The notes: a model not told the origin generated them from the sequence alone. Shown: positions 1 through 7,042, counted from the stretch's first letter. The stretch: DNA of 12,191 bases from an uncultured Bacteroidales bacterium (GCA_903929065.1 CAIYTJ010000242.1:1-12191), one strand, 5' to 3'. Translations and numbers: made by a program.

Positions 1-714
1 GGTACATCCAAGCAATTGTCCGGAGATGGATTTGACTTTCAACGGACGGAAAGCTGTCATGCGGAAAGTATATCGTCGAGTAATACCGTCGTTATGAATC
101 TTTTCGATTTTATAATCCGATTTTCCGTTGAAGTAATTAATTCGCAACTCTATGTGTCGATTTTTGCAGGAATCCTGTCGGGCAGCATAAAGCAGCATTT
201 TCAACACATAAACATCGCGATAAAGCAAATATTCGTTTTTAATCTCAAAATCAAGTTTGGTACGAACAGAATCTTTCGTGAAAGTGTATTTTTTCCCTTT
301 GTTCCATAATTCCATCCGTTGTTTCCCAAGTTCTTCGTAATCAATTGGATGGTATTTATTTTCATCAACTTCTTTTTGGATTTTTGTTAATTGAGTGAGC
401 ACATCTTCATACACATTTTCAAAACGCTGTGGATTTTTCGTGTACCAAACAAGTGACGAATCGAACTGAGCTTGTGTGATATCATACTTTTTCAGAATGA
501 AATTGTAATAGGGTGCTTTGTTCGAATAACGACCAAAAAAAAATCCTTTTTCAGCTAAAACAGCATCGGTTTTATGCATCTCAACCAACACATCTGCCAT
601 TTTGCTCTTATTTAAAACTCCTCTTGGCCGGCCATCGCAAGCCGACAAAAGCAGAATGAATCCGGCAAAAAGAATAAGCCGGAAAATGATATTATTAGTC
701 CGTTGGAACATCAT
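1..714 (-). CDS. DUF4296 family lipoprotein, C-terminus cut off by window edge
   Basis: The minus-strand frame is open for 238 codons from 714 down to base 1 with no stop, so the 3' end lies outside the window. The N-terminus has a short basic start, a hydrophobic stretch (about residues 9-23) and a lipobox LSAC with the lipidated Cys at residue 26, which indicates a secreted lipoprotein. The following segment (MADVLVEMHKTDAVL, about residues 36-50) is the hallmark start of the DUF4296 family, a Bacteroidota family of unknown function often found beside lspA. The rest is charged and rich in Tyr and Lys with no catalytic motif I recognise. Its start overlaps the last 20 bases of lspA, so translation is probably coupled. 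A second Met codon directly follows the first, so the start could be 711. The family call is confident; the function is unknown. Confidence 0.82.
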   Translation of the reverse strand, partial: MMFQRTNNIIFRLILFAGFILLLSACDGRPRGVLNKSKMADVLVEMHKTDAVLAEKGFFFGRYSNKAPYYNFILKKYDITQAQFDSSLVWYTKNPQRFENVYEDVLTQLTKIQKEVDENKYHPIDYEELGKQRMELWNKGKKYTFTKDSVRTKLDFEIKNEYLLYRDVYVLKMLLYAARQDSCKNRHIELRINYFNGKSDYKIEKIHNDGITRRYTFRMTAFRPLKVKSISGQLLGCT

Positions 715-1306
715 TTTCTTTTTTGGTTTCAAGACTTTCGTTCAGTTCCTTGCGGAAGAAAATCAGAATAATTCCGACTGCCACACTGATGGCTGAATCG
801 GCAATATTGAATATAGGACTGAAAAAGATCGTTTCGCCTGCACCGTTTTTGATTAATGGAAAATAAAGCATATCCACCACTTTACCATAAAAAAGTCCTG
901 CATATCCACCGCCATCGGGAAACAACGTGGCAACCGGTCCCAAATAATTACTGGCACTGAAAATAATTCCGTAGAAAAGGGAATCAATAATATTCCCTGC
1001 AGCACCGGCTAGAACGAGCGAAACAGTCAGAATATAACCGGTTTTCACCTGCTTTTTTATCAGCAAATGAATATACCAGGCCAATGCACCAACAGCAATG
1101 ATACGAAAAAGAGTAAGAAACAATTTCCCGATTAATTCCATTCCGAAAGCCATTCCGTTATTTTCGATAAAATAAAGCTGAAACCAGTTTCCTAACACAC
1201 TTATGTGCTCGCCCATCGAAAAATGCAACTTAATATATATCTTAACGGCCTGATCAATAAAAAGAATCAGGAAAATCAATAGAACGGACTTTTTGGCAAC
1301 TGACAT
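695..1306 (-). CDS. lspA: Lipoprotein signal peptidase II (LspA)
   Basis: This inner-membrane aspartyl protease cleaves prolipoprotein signal peptides before the lipidated cysteine. The 203-residue protein has four hydrophobic segments (about 7-25, 62-83, 90-116 and 166-185). It carries the family motifs: IDQ (Asp18), ENNGMAFG (48-55), GNIID (104-108), VVD (Asp145) and FNIAD (Asp170). By family knowledge Asp145 and Asp170 form the catalytic pair. It is longer than the roughly 165-residue proteobacterial enzymes, mainly because about 35 residues lie between GNIID and VVD; such an insert is usual in Bacteroidota. The start at 1306 is the only Met giving a complete first helix. The gene lies downstream of a DksA-like gene, overlaps a lipoprotein gene at its 3' end, and has a heptamer repeat in its leader. 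Confidence 0.96.
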   Translation of the reverse strand: MSVAKKSVLLIFLILFIDQAVKIYIKLHFSMGEHISVLGNWFQLYFIENNGMAFGMELIGKLFLTLFRIIAVGALAWYIHLLIKKQVKTGYILTVSLVLAGAAGNIIDSLFYGIIFSASNYLGPVATLFPDGGGYAGLFYGKVVDMLYFPLIKNGAGETIFFSPIFNIADSAISVAVGIILIFFRKELNESLETKKENDVPTD

Positions 1307-1313
1307 GGAAATA

Positions 1314-1334
1314 TTTACGATTTACGATTTACGA
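1314..1334. repeat. Heptamer tandem repeat (TTTACGA x3) in the lspA leader
   Basis: Three perfect head-to-tail copies of TTTACGA on the plus strand (TCGTAAA on the coding strand), followed by a partial fourth unit. They begin 8 bases before the lspA start codon, where a ribosome binding site would normally lie, and fill most of the predicted leader. A 13-base piece of the same motif (CCAATCGTAAATC) recurs at 9891-9903 at the end of xylB. Confidence 0.8.
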
Positions 1335-1350
1335 TTGGTTTTTGACCCAA

Positions 1351-1358
1351 CAAAGGTA
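1351..1358 (-). promoter_or_regulatory. Candidate -7 promoter box for lspA (TACCTTTG)
   Basis: On the minus strand this reads TACCTTTG, an exact match to the Bacteroidota -7 consensus TAnnTTTG. It lies 44 bases before the lspA ATG and downstream of the hairpin at 1390-1424. I see no TTG at the usual -33 spacing, so it is a half-supported promoter. Confidence 0.45.
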
Positions 1359-1389
1359 AATGAATGAATGGTCACTGTTTTTAAACACA

Positions 1390-1424
1390 AATTCGGCAAC
1401 AGACAATTGTCCCGTTGCCGAATT
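1390..1424 (-). terminator. Hairpin after the DksA-like gene, possible terminator
   Basis: A perfect 11-bp stem (AATTCGGCAAC with GTTGCCGAATT) encloses a 13-base loop that itself holds the palindrome GACAATTGTC. It starts 17 bases past the DksA-like stop codon. On the minus strand the stem is followed by TGTGTTTAAAA, which is T-rich but not a clean U-run. It may act as a weak terminator or as a 3' stabilising structure. With the promoter box at 1351-1358 it suggests that lspA is at least partly transcribed on its own. Confidence 0.5.
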
Positions 1425-1441
1425 GATAGAAGTATTTTCGA

Positions 1442-1819
1442 TTATTTTTGATCGTTTTTCGCCTCGATGCTCAACGTGGCATGAGGAACAGCACGAAGGC
1501 GTTCTTTCGGAATTAACTTGCCGGTTTCGCGGCAAATCCCATACGTTTTGTTCTCAATGCGAATCATTGCCGATTGCAAATGTTGTATAAACTTCATTTG
1601 GCGTTGTGCCAATCGTCCGGCTTCTTCTTTTGACAACGTTGAAGCACCTTCTTCCAATACTTTAAAAGTGGGTGAAGTGTCCATTACATCATTTCCATCC
1701 AAATTGGCAATGGCATTGCGTAATTCTTCGTATTCTCTCTGCGCTTTTTCAAGTTTTCCGGTAATAAGTTCACGGAATTCCTCCAATTCAGCGTCTGTGT
1801 ATCTTGTTTTTTCAGCCAT
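1442..1819 (-). CDS. DksA/TraR-family regulator lacking the zinc-finger cysteines
   Basis: DksA proteins bind RNA polymerase through the secondary channel and, with ppGpp, adjust transcription of rRNA and amino-acid genes. This 125-residue protein has a long helical N-terminal half (about 8-90) and a C-terminal finger-like motif, YGICRETGKLIPKERLRA (93-110). Of the four canonical zinc cysteines only Cys96 remains; the other positions are Thr99, Ser117 and Ala120, so zinc binding is unlikely. The coiled-coil tip keeps two acidic residues, Asp44 and Asp47, in DVMDTS, which aligns with the DxxDxA motif of E. coli DksA. Zinc-less members are common in Bacteroidota, and DksA2 of Pseudomonas shows that the fold works without zinc. 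The start at 1819 gives the family N-terminus MAEKTRY. It follows ileS with its own promoter-like boxes. Confidence 0.9.
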   Translation of the reverse strand: MAEKTRYTDAELEEFRELITGKLEKAQREYEELRNAIANLDGNDVMDTSPTFKVLEEGASTLSKEEAGRLAQRQMKFIQHLQSAMIRIENKTYGICRETGKLIPKERLRAVPHATLSIEAKNDQK

Positions 1820-1893
1820 AGTCGTAATTATTAATCAGTTTTTAGGAAATAGATAGTATAAACACTACGTTTTCACGTTTTTTTTATTGCCTG

Positions 1894-1924
1894 CGAAAAT
1901 AGCTAAATACTTTCAGTTGAACAA
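1894..1924 (-). promoter_or_regulatory. Candidate promoter of the DksA-like gene
   Basis: On the minus strand a TTG (1922-1924) is followed by exactly 20 bases and then TATTTTCG (1894-1901), one base off the Bacteroidota -7 consensus TAnnTTTG. The spacing fits the phylum's -33/-7 architecture. The inferred leader is about 70 bases. It lies in the 137-base gap after ileS, so this gene can be expressed separately from ileS. Confidence 0.5.
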
Positions 1925-1956
1925 TTATTTTGGTATTAAATTTTGAACAAGTTTTA

Positions 1957-4900
1957 TTAAGCTTTTTTTACTGACACTTTCACGTTGTAATCGTCAAAAT
2001 CAAGTTCTGTAAATTCATTAAGATGCGCAACTAACAAAACTGAATTAGCTAATGTTTGCGATGCAATGTAATTTGCATATTCATTAACTGCCTCATTTAT
2101 TTCATCGCAACTTTCAATCTCAACGATTATCTTATCAACAATCTCATACCCATTCGATTTGCGGATATTCTGAATGCGGTTCACCAACTCACGGGCAATT
2201 CCTTCACGCAACAATTCGTCGGTAACGGTTATATCGAGCGCCACGGTGAGTTTGCCTTCATTAGCGACAAGCCAGCCGGGCATATCTTCAGTTGAAATTT
2301 CAACATCTTCCAGCGTCAGTTCGACTTCACCGGTTGGTAATGTCAAGAAATATTTTCCTTCACTTTCAATCTCAGCAATTTCATTTTTGCCAAACGAATT
2401 CATTGCCAGAGCAATTTCTTTCATTTGTTTGCCATATTTCTTACCCAACGTTTTAAAATTTGGTTTGATTTTCTTAACCAGATTTTCCATATCGCCGTCA
2501 GCCGAAATAATTTCAAGTTCTTTGATATTCACTTCAGCTTCAATCAGCCCTTTGATGTATGTAAGTTGATTGAATGTAGCTTCGTCGTGAGTCGGAACAA
2601 CGGCTTTTGTAAGCGGTTGGCGCACTTTCTTATCGGCTTTACGGCGCAAGGCCAGTATCAACGACGAAGTTTGTTGTGCGAGTTGCATGCAGGCTTCCAG
2701 ATTGGTGTCGATTAAATTTTCGTCAAACGTTGGAAAATCGGCCAAATGAACAGATTCAAAAGCCCCACCAAACCTCCCCACAAGGGAGGCTTCAGACACT
2801 GCATCGTGCAAATCCAAATATAACTTATCGGCAAAGAACGGTGCAATCGGAGCCATTAAACGCGTCACAGTTTCCAGGCAAGTATAAAGCGTTTGGTAAG
2901 CCGAGATTTTATCTTCGTCGTACTCACCACCCCAATAACGCTTGCGGTTGAGGCGAACGTACCAGTTGCTGAGGTTTTCACCAACAAAATCGGATATGGC
3001 GCGGCCGGCACGGGTTGGTTCGTAGGTTTCGTAATATTCGGTTACGTCTTTTACCAAGGTATTTAGCAAGGATATAATCCAGCGGTCAATTTCCGGACGG
3101 TTTTCCATCGGAACTTCCGCTTCGGCATATGTGAATTTATCCACGTTGGCATACAGCGAGAAGAACGAATAGGTGTTGTAAAGCGTTCCAAAAAACTTAC
3201 GGCGCACTTCTTCTACGCCTTCGATATCGAATTTCAGATTGTCCCAAGGCGATGCATTCGTCATCATATACCAGCGAAGCGGGTCGGAACCGTATTTTTC
3301 GATGGTGATAAACGGATCGACTCCGTTGCCAAGGCGTTTCGACATTTTATTGCCGCTTTTATCCAACACAAGTCCGTTAGAAATAACGCTTTTAAATGCC
3401 ACAGAACCTTTTACCATGGTGCTGATAGCGTGCAACGTGAAGAACCAACCACGGGTCTGGTCAACACCCTCCGAAATAAAATCGGCAGGGTAAAACGACC
3501 CCGATTCAACCAGCGACGCGTTTTCGAACGGATAATGCAACTGCGCAAACGGCATAGCACCCGAATCGAACCAAACATCAATCAGGTCTAATTCACGTTT
3601 CATCGGTTTTCCGCTTGCAGAAACCAGGAAGATGCCATCCACATACGGACGGTGCAAATCTATATTTTTTACTGCGTAATTATCGGCTGTATATTCTCCT
3701 ACTTTGAAGGTTGCATATGGATTTTCGGTCATGAATCCTGCAGCAATTGATTTCTCAATTTCCTCCATCAGTTCTTCCACCGAACCGATACAAATTTCTT
3801 CGGTTCCATCTTCGCTGCGCCAGATAGGAAGCGGTGTTCCCCAGTAACGGCTGCGACTCAGGTTCCAGTCCTGCAGATTCTCCAACCATTTACCGAAACG
3901 GCCTGTTCCCGTTGATACCGGTTTCCAGTTGATGGTATCGTTCAGCGCCATCATTTCCTCGCGGCAAGCGGTGGTTTTAATAAACCAGCTATCCAGCGGG
4001 TAATACAAAACCGGTTTGTCTGTACGCCAGCAATGCGGATAGGTGTGTATGTGTTTTTCTATTTTGAAAGCCAATCCCTGTTGTTTCAACATCACGCACA
4101 GGTCAATATCCAACGTGGCATCATCGTCTGTCAGGGTATCGTCATACGCATTTTTCACGTAACGTCCGGCAAATTCGCCATACAAGGCGGCATTGACATT
4201 CGAAGCGATATATTCGGCACTTAAATCATCCATTTTGTAGAATTTTCCGGTGCGGTCTACCATGGGTTGGCGGTTGCCATCTTTATCGATGAGCAGCATC
4301 GGTGGAACGCCGTTTTGCTTGGCAACACGGTCATCATCGGCACCAAAAGTAGGCGCAATATGCACGATTCCGGTACCGTCTTCGGTAGTTACAAAATCGC
4401 CGGTGATAACTTTGAACGCTCCTTCGCCCGGATTTACCCAGGGGATAAGTTGTTCGTATTCCATTCCGGCCAGCTCAGAACCTTTTTTACGATCCAGTAT
4501 TTCGTATTCGTTTTTGCCCATGACTGCACTGAGCAGACTTTCGGCTAAAATCAGGTTGCAAGCTTCTTTGGTATATGGATTTTGCGATTTTACTTTCACA
4601 TAATCGATGTTCGGACCGACGCATAAGGCGGTATTCGAAGGCAACGTCCAGGGCGTGGTTGTCCATGCAAGGAAGTACGTATTTTCTTCGTTTTTCACCT
4701 TGAATTGTGCCACACAAGTTGTATCTTTTACATCGCGATAGCAACCTGGTTGGTTGAGCTCGTGAGTGGAAAGTCCGGTGCCGGCAGCGGGTGAATACGG
4801 CTGAATGGTGTAACCTTTGTATAATAAGTTTTTGTTGTAAAGTTGTTTGAGCAGCCACCAGAGCGTTTCGATATAGCGGTTGTCGTACGTGATGTAGGGG

Positions 4901-5340
4901 TCGTTCATATCCACCCAATAACCCATTTTGGTGGTCAGGTCTTCCCATTCTTTGGTGTATTTCAATACATCATGACGGCAGGCGGCGTTGTAATCGTCGA
5001 CTGAAATCTTTTTACCGATATCTTCTTTGGTTATTCCCAACGCTTTTTCCACAGCCAGTTCCACCGGAAGTCCATGTGTATCCCAACCGGCCTTGCGTTT
5101 TACCTGAAAGCCTTGCATGGTTTTGTAACGGCAGAAAACATCCTTGATGGTTCGCCCCATGACGTGGTGAATGCCCGGCAGTCCGTTGGCTGAAGGTGGT
5201 CCTTCATAAAACACAAACGACGGTTTGCCCTCGCGGGTTTCGATACTTTTATGGAAAATGTCTTTCTCGTCCCAGCGAGCGAGCATTTCCTTGTTCACGT
5301 CCGACAAATTCAGACCGGAATATTCTTTAAACTTCTTCAT
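1957..5340 (-). CDS. ileS: Isoleucyl-tRNA synthetase, eukaryote-like type with GxHH signature
   Basis: This class I synthetase charges tRNA-Ile in the cytoplasm. At 1127 residues it belongs to the long, eukaryote-like group (IleRS2). The ATP-binding signature, normally HxGH, reads Gly56-Ile57-His58-His59 in LPGIHHVMGR, with the first and third positions swapped. The second signature, KMSKR, is intact at 665-669. The CP1 editing domain is present, with TTTPWTLPSNTA (227-238) and GTGIVHIAPTFGADD (322-336). DVWFDSG lies at 588-594, followed by the anticodon-binding helical domain and a C-terminal domain. Residues 850-861 look like an in-frame insertion encoded by a palindromic micro-repeat. The start at 5340 gives MKKFKEY, a usual N-terminus for Bacteroidota IleRS. 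The leader has a -7 box and a short repeat. Confidence 0.97.
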   Translation of the reverse strand: MKKFKEYSGLNLSDVNKEMLARWDEKDIFHKSIETREGKPSFVFYEGPPSANGLPGIHHVMGRTIKDVFCRYKTMQGFQVKRKAGWDTHGLPVELAVEKALGITKEDIGKKISVDDYNAACRHDVLKYTKEWEDLTTKMGYWVDMNDPYITYDNRYIETLWWLLKQLYNKNLLYKGYTIQPYSPAAGTGLSTHELNQPGCYRDVKDTTCVAQFKVKNEENTYFLAWTTTPWTLPSNTALCVGPNIDYVKVKSQNPYTKEACNLILAESLLSAVMGKNEYEILDRKKGSELAGMEYEQLIPWVNPGEGAFKVITGDFVTTEDGTGIVHIAPTFGADDDRVAKQNGVPPMLLIDKDGNRQPMVDRTGKFYKMDDLSAEYIASNVNAALYGEFAGRYVKNAYDDTLTDDDATLDIDLCVMLKQQGLAFKIEKHIHTYPHCWRTDKPVLYYPLDSWFIKTTACREEMMALNDTINWKPVSTGTGRFGKWLENLQDWNLSRSRYWGTPLPIWRSEDGTEEICIGSVEELMEEIEKSIAAGFMTENPYATFKVGEYTADNYAVKNIDLHRPYVDGIFLVSASGKPMKRELDLIDVWFDSGAMPFAQLHYPFENASLVESGSFYPADFISEGVDQTRGWFFTLHAISTMVKGSVAFKSVISNGLVLDKSGNKMSKRLGNGVDPFITIEKYGSDPLRWYMMTNASPWDNLKFDIEGVEEVRRKFFGTLYNTYSFFSLYANVDKFTYAEAEVPMENRPEIDRWIISLLNTLVKDVTEYYETYEPTRAGRAISDFVGENLSNWYVRLNRKRYWGGEYDEDKISAYQTLYTCLETVTRLMAPIAPFFADKLYLDLHDAVSEASLVGRFGGAFESVHLADFPTFDENLIDTNLEACMQLAQQTSSLILALRRKADKKVRQPLTKAVVPTHDEATFNQLTYIKGLIEAEVNIKELEIISADGDMENLVKKIKPNFKTLGKKYGKQMKEIALAMNSFGKNEIAEIESEGKYFLTLPTGEVELTLEDVEISTEDMPGWLVANEGKLTVALDITVTDELLREGIARELVNRIQNIRKSNGYEIVDKIIVEIESCDEINEAVNEYANYIASQTLANSVLLVAHLNEFTELDFDDYNVKVSVKKA
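2758..2793. repeat. Palindromic micro-repeat inside ileS coding sequence
   Basis: CCTCCC (2773-2778) and GGGAGG (2784-2789) form a 6-bp hairpin with a 5-base loop, flanked by the C-rich run AGCCCCACCAAA. It is translated in frame as residues about 850-861 of IleRS (EASLVGRFGGAF). From memory, similar CCTCCCC-TTGTG-GGGAGG elements occur in many copies in Bacteroidota genomes, mostly between genes. The protein around it (LYLDL... then ESVHLADFP) reads as normal IleRS with an added loop. The hairpin is directly visible; the repeat identity is inferred. Confidence 0.5.
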
Positions 5341-5351
5341 TGCAAAATACT

Positions 5352-5381
5352 AATTACACGAATTTGGACGAATTACACGAA
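5352..5381. repeat. Imperfect 9-10 base direct repeat in the ileS leader
   Basis: AATTACACGAA occurs exactly at 5352-5362 and 5371-5381, a 19-base period, with the related AATTTGGACG between them. On the coding strand this gives units TTCGTGTAA, TTCGTCCAAA and TTCGTGTAA. The block begins 12 bases before the ileS start codon and fills much of its predicted leader. Confidence 0.7.
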
Positions 5382-5412
5382 ACATGTTCACTCCCTAATC
5401 GATTCAGGGGTG

Positions 5413-5420
5413 CAAAATTA
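5413..5420 (-). promoter_or_regulatory. Candidate -7 promoter box for ileS (TAATTTTG)
   Basis: The minus strand reads TAATTTTGCACC, an exact TAnnTTTG match followed by the GCA often seen in this phylum. It is 72 bases before the ileS ATG. No TTG is visible at -33 spacing. Confidence 0.5.
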
Positions 5421-5614
5421 CAAAAAATAAATGAATTTAGCTATTCATAATCCTTTCAAATAATGTTTGATTATACCCTAAAAACTGTATTCTTTATTAA
5501 AAACAAATATTTTAACATATTATGATGTTTTATAAATCAACCTGTTAGCAAATTTTCTTGATGCCTGTTTATAACAATTAATGTATTTTTCCACCGTTTA
5601 TTGTAAATTTAGTC

Positions 5615-5622
5615 TAACTTTG
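5615..5622 (+). promoter_or_regulatory. Candidate -7 promoter box for the KAS III gene (TAACTTTG)
   Basis: TAACTTTG is an exact match to the Bacteroidota -7 consensus. It lies 57 bases before the KAS III ATG. A TTG at 5601-5603 is too close for a standard -33 element, so only the -7 half is supported. Confidence 0.5.
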
Positions 5623-5679
5623 TATGAAATAAGGGGTGATTTTGCGAGACTGATAACTTAAATAAATTGTATCTGAACA

Positions 5680-6765
5680 ATGGAGAAAAAGATTTACAGT
5701 GTGATAACCGGAACGGGAAGTTACATTCCTTCGCGTGTTATAAAAAACGAGGACTTTGAGAAAAATGTGTTTTACGAGACTAACGGAACGATTATTGAAA
5801 AACCAGGGAAAGAGATTTCGGAAAAATTTCACGAAATAACCACCATTGCCGAACGCCGGTATATTACTGACGATATGATAACCGCAGACATGGCGCACCT
5901 GGCTGCCGAAGAGGCCATCAAGGCTGCCGGAATTGACCGTGAGGAACTGGATTACGTGATAGTGGCGAATAATTTTGGGGATACCACGGCCGAAAACCGT
6001 GCATCTGATCATGTGCCGGCTATGTCGTCGAAGGTGAAACAAAAACTGGGCATTGTAAACCCCGAAACAGTGGCTTACGATATTACTTTTGGCTGTCCGG
6101 GTTGGCTGCAAGCCGTTATTCAGGCTGATTATTTTATTAAATCGGGCGATGCCCGGAAAATTCTGGTGATTGGCGCCGAAGTCCTTTCGCGTATTAGCGA
6201 TCCGCACGACCGCGATTGCATGTTGTATGCCGACGGTGCCGGTGCCGTGGTACTCGAAGGCAGGGAAAGCACAACACCAATCGGAATTGTAGCACACAAA
6301 ACCCGTTCGGACACCTTGCATCACGCCGGATTGCTGCATATGGGACCTTCGTACAACCCTGAATTTGAAAACCCAAAAGATCTTTTCCTGAAAATGAACG
6401 GCCGCCGGTTGTATCAATATGCACTCGAAACTGTTCCGCAAGCCATCAAAGCCTGTCTGGACAAAAGCGGCTACGCGATTACAGAAGTAAAGAAAGTGCT
6501 GATTCATCAGGCCAATGGCAAAATGGATGACGCCATCCTGAAACGGCTTTACAGTCTTTGTGGCATTGAAAATACTCCGCTTGATGTGATGCCGATGACG
6601 GTTCATAACCTGGGAAACACCTCTGTGGCTACCCTTCCAACCTTGTATGATCTGATTATAAAAGACAACATGGAAAACCACCAGATAAACGCAGGTGATG
6701 TGCTGATTTTTGCGTCGGTGGGTGCCGGCATGAACATCAACGCGGTGGTTTATAAAATGGAATAG
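5680..6765 (+). CDS. 3-oxoacyl-ACP synthase III family protein (FabH-like ketosynthase)
   Basis: KAS III enzymes use an active-site Cys to condense an acyl group, usually from acyl-CoA, with malonyl-ACP. This 361-residue protein has the full thiolase-fold triad: Cys139 in TFGCPGW, His276 in IHQANG and Asn313 in LGNTS. It also has the ADGAGAVVLE motif (184-193) and a Gly-rich C-terminus, FASVGAGMN (344-352). It is about 40 residues longer than E. coli FabH, in part because of an insertion near 28-50, and CPGW replaces the usual CAGF-like context. It stands alone between ileS and the xylose operon, with no acyl carrier protein or other fatty-acid gene beside it, so it may be a paralogue of the housekeeping FabH with a different acyl substrate. 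The start is A-rich and lacks a Shine-Dalgarno sequence. The family is certain; the substrate is unknown. Confidence 0.9.
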   Translation: MEKKIYSVITGTGSYIPSRVIKNEDFEKNVFYETNGTIIEKPGKEISEKFHEITTIAERRYITDDMITADMAHLAAEEAIKAAGIDREELDYVIVANNFGDTTAENRASDHVPAMSSKVKQKLGIVNPETVAYDITFGCPGWLQAVIQADYFIKSGDARKILVIGAEVLSRISDPHDRDCMLYADGAGAVVLEGRESTTPIGIVAHKTRSDTLHHAGLLHMGPSYNPEFENPKDLFLKMNGRRLYQYALETVPQAIKACLDKSGYAITEVKKVLIHQANGKMDDAILKRLYSLCGIENTPLDVMPMTVHNLGNTSVATLPTLYDLIIKDNMENHQINAGDVLIFASVGAGMNINAVVYKME

Positions 6766-6786
6766 GAAGTAAAGAATTCAAAATAG

Positions 6787-6828
6787 AAAGACTCCCGCAG
6801 ATTTTGATATCAGTGGGAGTCTTTTTTT
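6787..6828 (+). terminator. Intrinsic terminator after the KAS III gene
   Basis: A 10-bp perfect stem (AAAGACTCCC with GGGAGTCTTT) can be extended by a G-U and a C-G pair. It encloses an AT-rich loop and runs directly into seven T residues. It begins 22 bases after the KAS III stop codon. Confidence 0.9.
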
Positions 6829-6986
6829 GTGGCGGAGAGAAATGAACTTATAATTTCTAATTCCTTAATTGTATTTCAAGGAGTTTTATTCATAGAATAT
6901 AATGGCACTGATTTTTAACTCGGAAAACGGCTTTCAAAAGTAATTAATTTTAGTTTTTCTGTTATAATTTATCAACCAAATTATGC

Positions 6987-7022
6987 AAAAACACCTACAC
7001 AGCTGAATGTATAGGTGTTTTT
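6987..7022 (-). terminator. Terminator of the xylose operon, bidirectional-looking
   Basis: AAAAACACCTA pairs with TAGGTGTTTTT, leaving one mismatch and a further ACA/TGT pairing around a six-base loop. On the minus strand it lies 20 bases past the symporter stop and ends in five T residues. The plus strand also ends in five T residues, so it could stop transcription from both sides. The 158 bases between this hairpin and the KAS III terminator hold no open frame or promoter I can recognise. Confidence 0.85.
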
Positions 7023-7042
7023 GGACTATATTTCAAAACTAA

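Larger units (their letters stand above)
5341..5679. other. Divergent spacer between ileS and the KAS III gene
   Basis: This 339-base AT-rich spacer separates two divergently transcribed genes. It holds the ileS leader repeat (5352-5381), the ileS -7 box (5413-5420) and a -7 box for the KAS III gene (5615-5622). Between about 5440 and 5600 I see only AT-rich sequence with no open frame, RNA gene or convincing palindrome. Confidence 0.7.

Noticed and set aside
16..309. 97-codon plus-strand frame at the left edge
   Set aside because: It is antisense to the DUF4296 lipoprotein, which has a lipobox and family signature. This frame has no supporting features.
1864..1890. ACGT-TTTC-ACGT hairpin with T8 as a plus-strand terminator
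   Set aside because: The stem is only four base pairs, and no plus-strand gene ends there.
4250..4603. 117-codon plus-strand frame antisense to ileS
   Set aside because: Ser/Pro/Leu-rich antisense shadow of the editing domain, with no promoter or domain.
4487..4948. 153-codon minus-strand frame inside ileS
   Set aside because: It is an out-of-frame shadow of the IleRS coding sequence, rich in Arg and His and without family motifs.
5614..6681. 355-codon minus-strand open frame lying antisense to the KAS III gene
   Set aside because: It mirrors the KAS III coding frame, has no recognisable domain and a low-quality composition rich in His, Phe and Arg. The plus-strand gene has full catalytic motifs, a promoter box and a terminator.
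6829..6986. Small RNA gene between the two terminators
   Set aside because: No TAnnTTTG box, no conserved structure and no open frame are visible in this AT-rich 158-base stretch.
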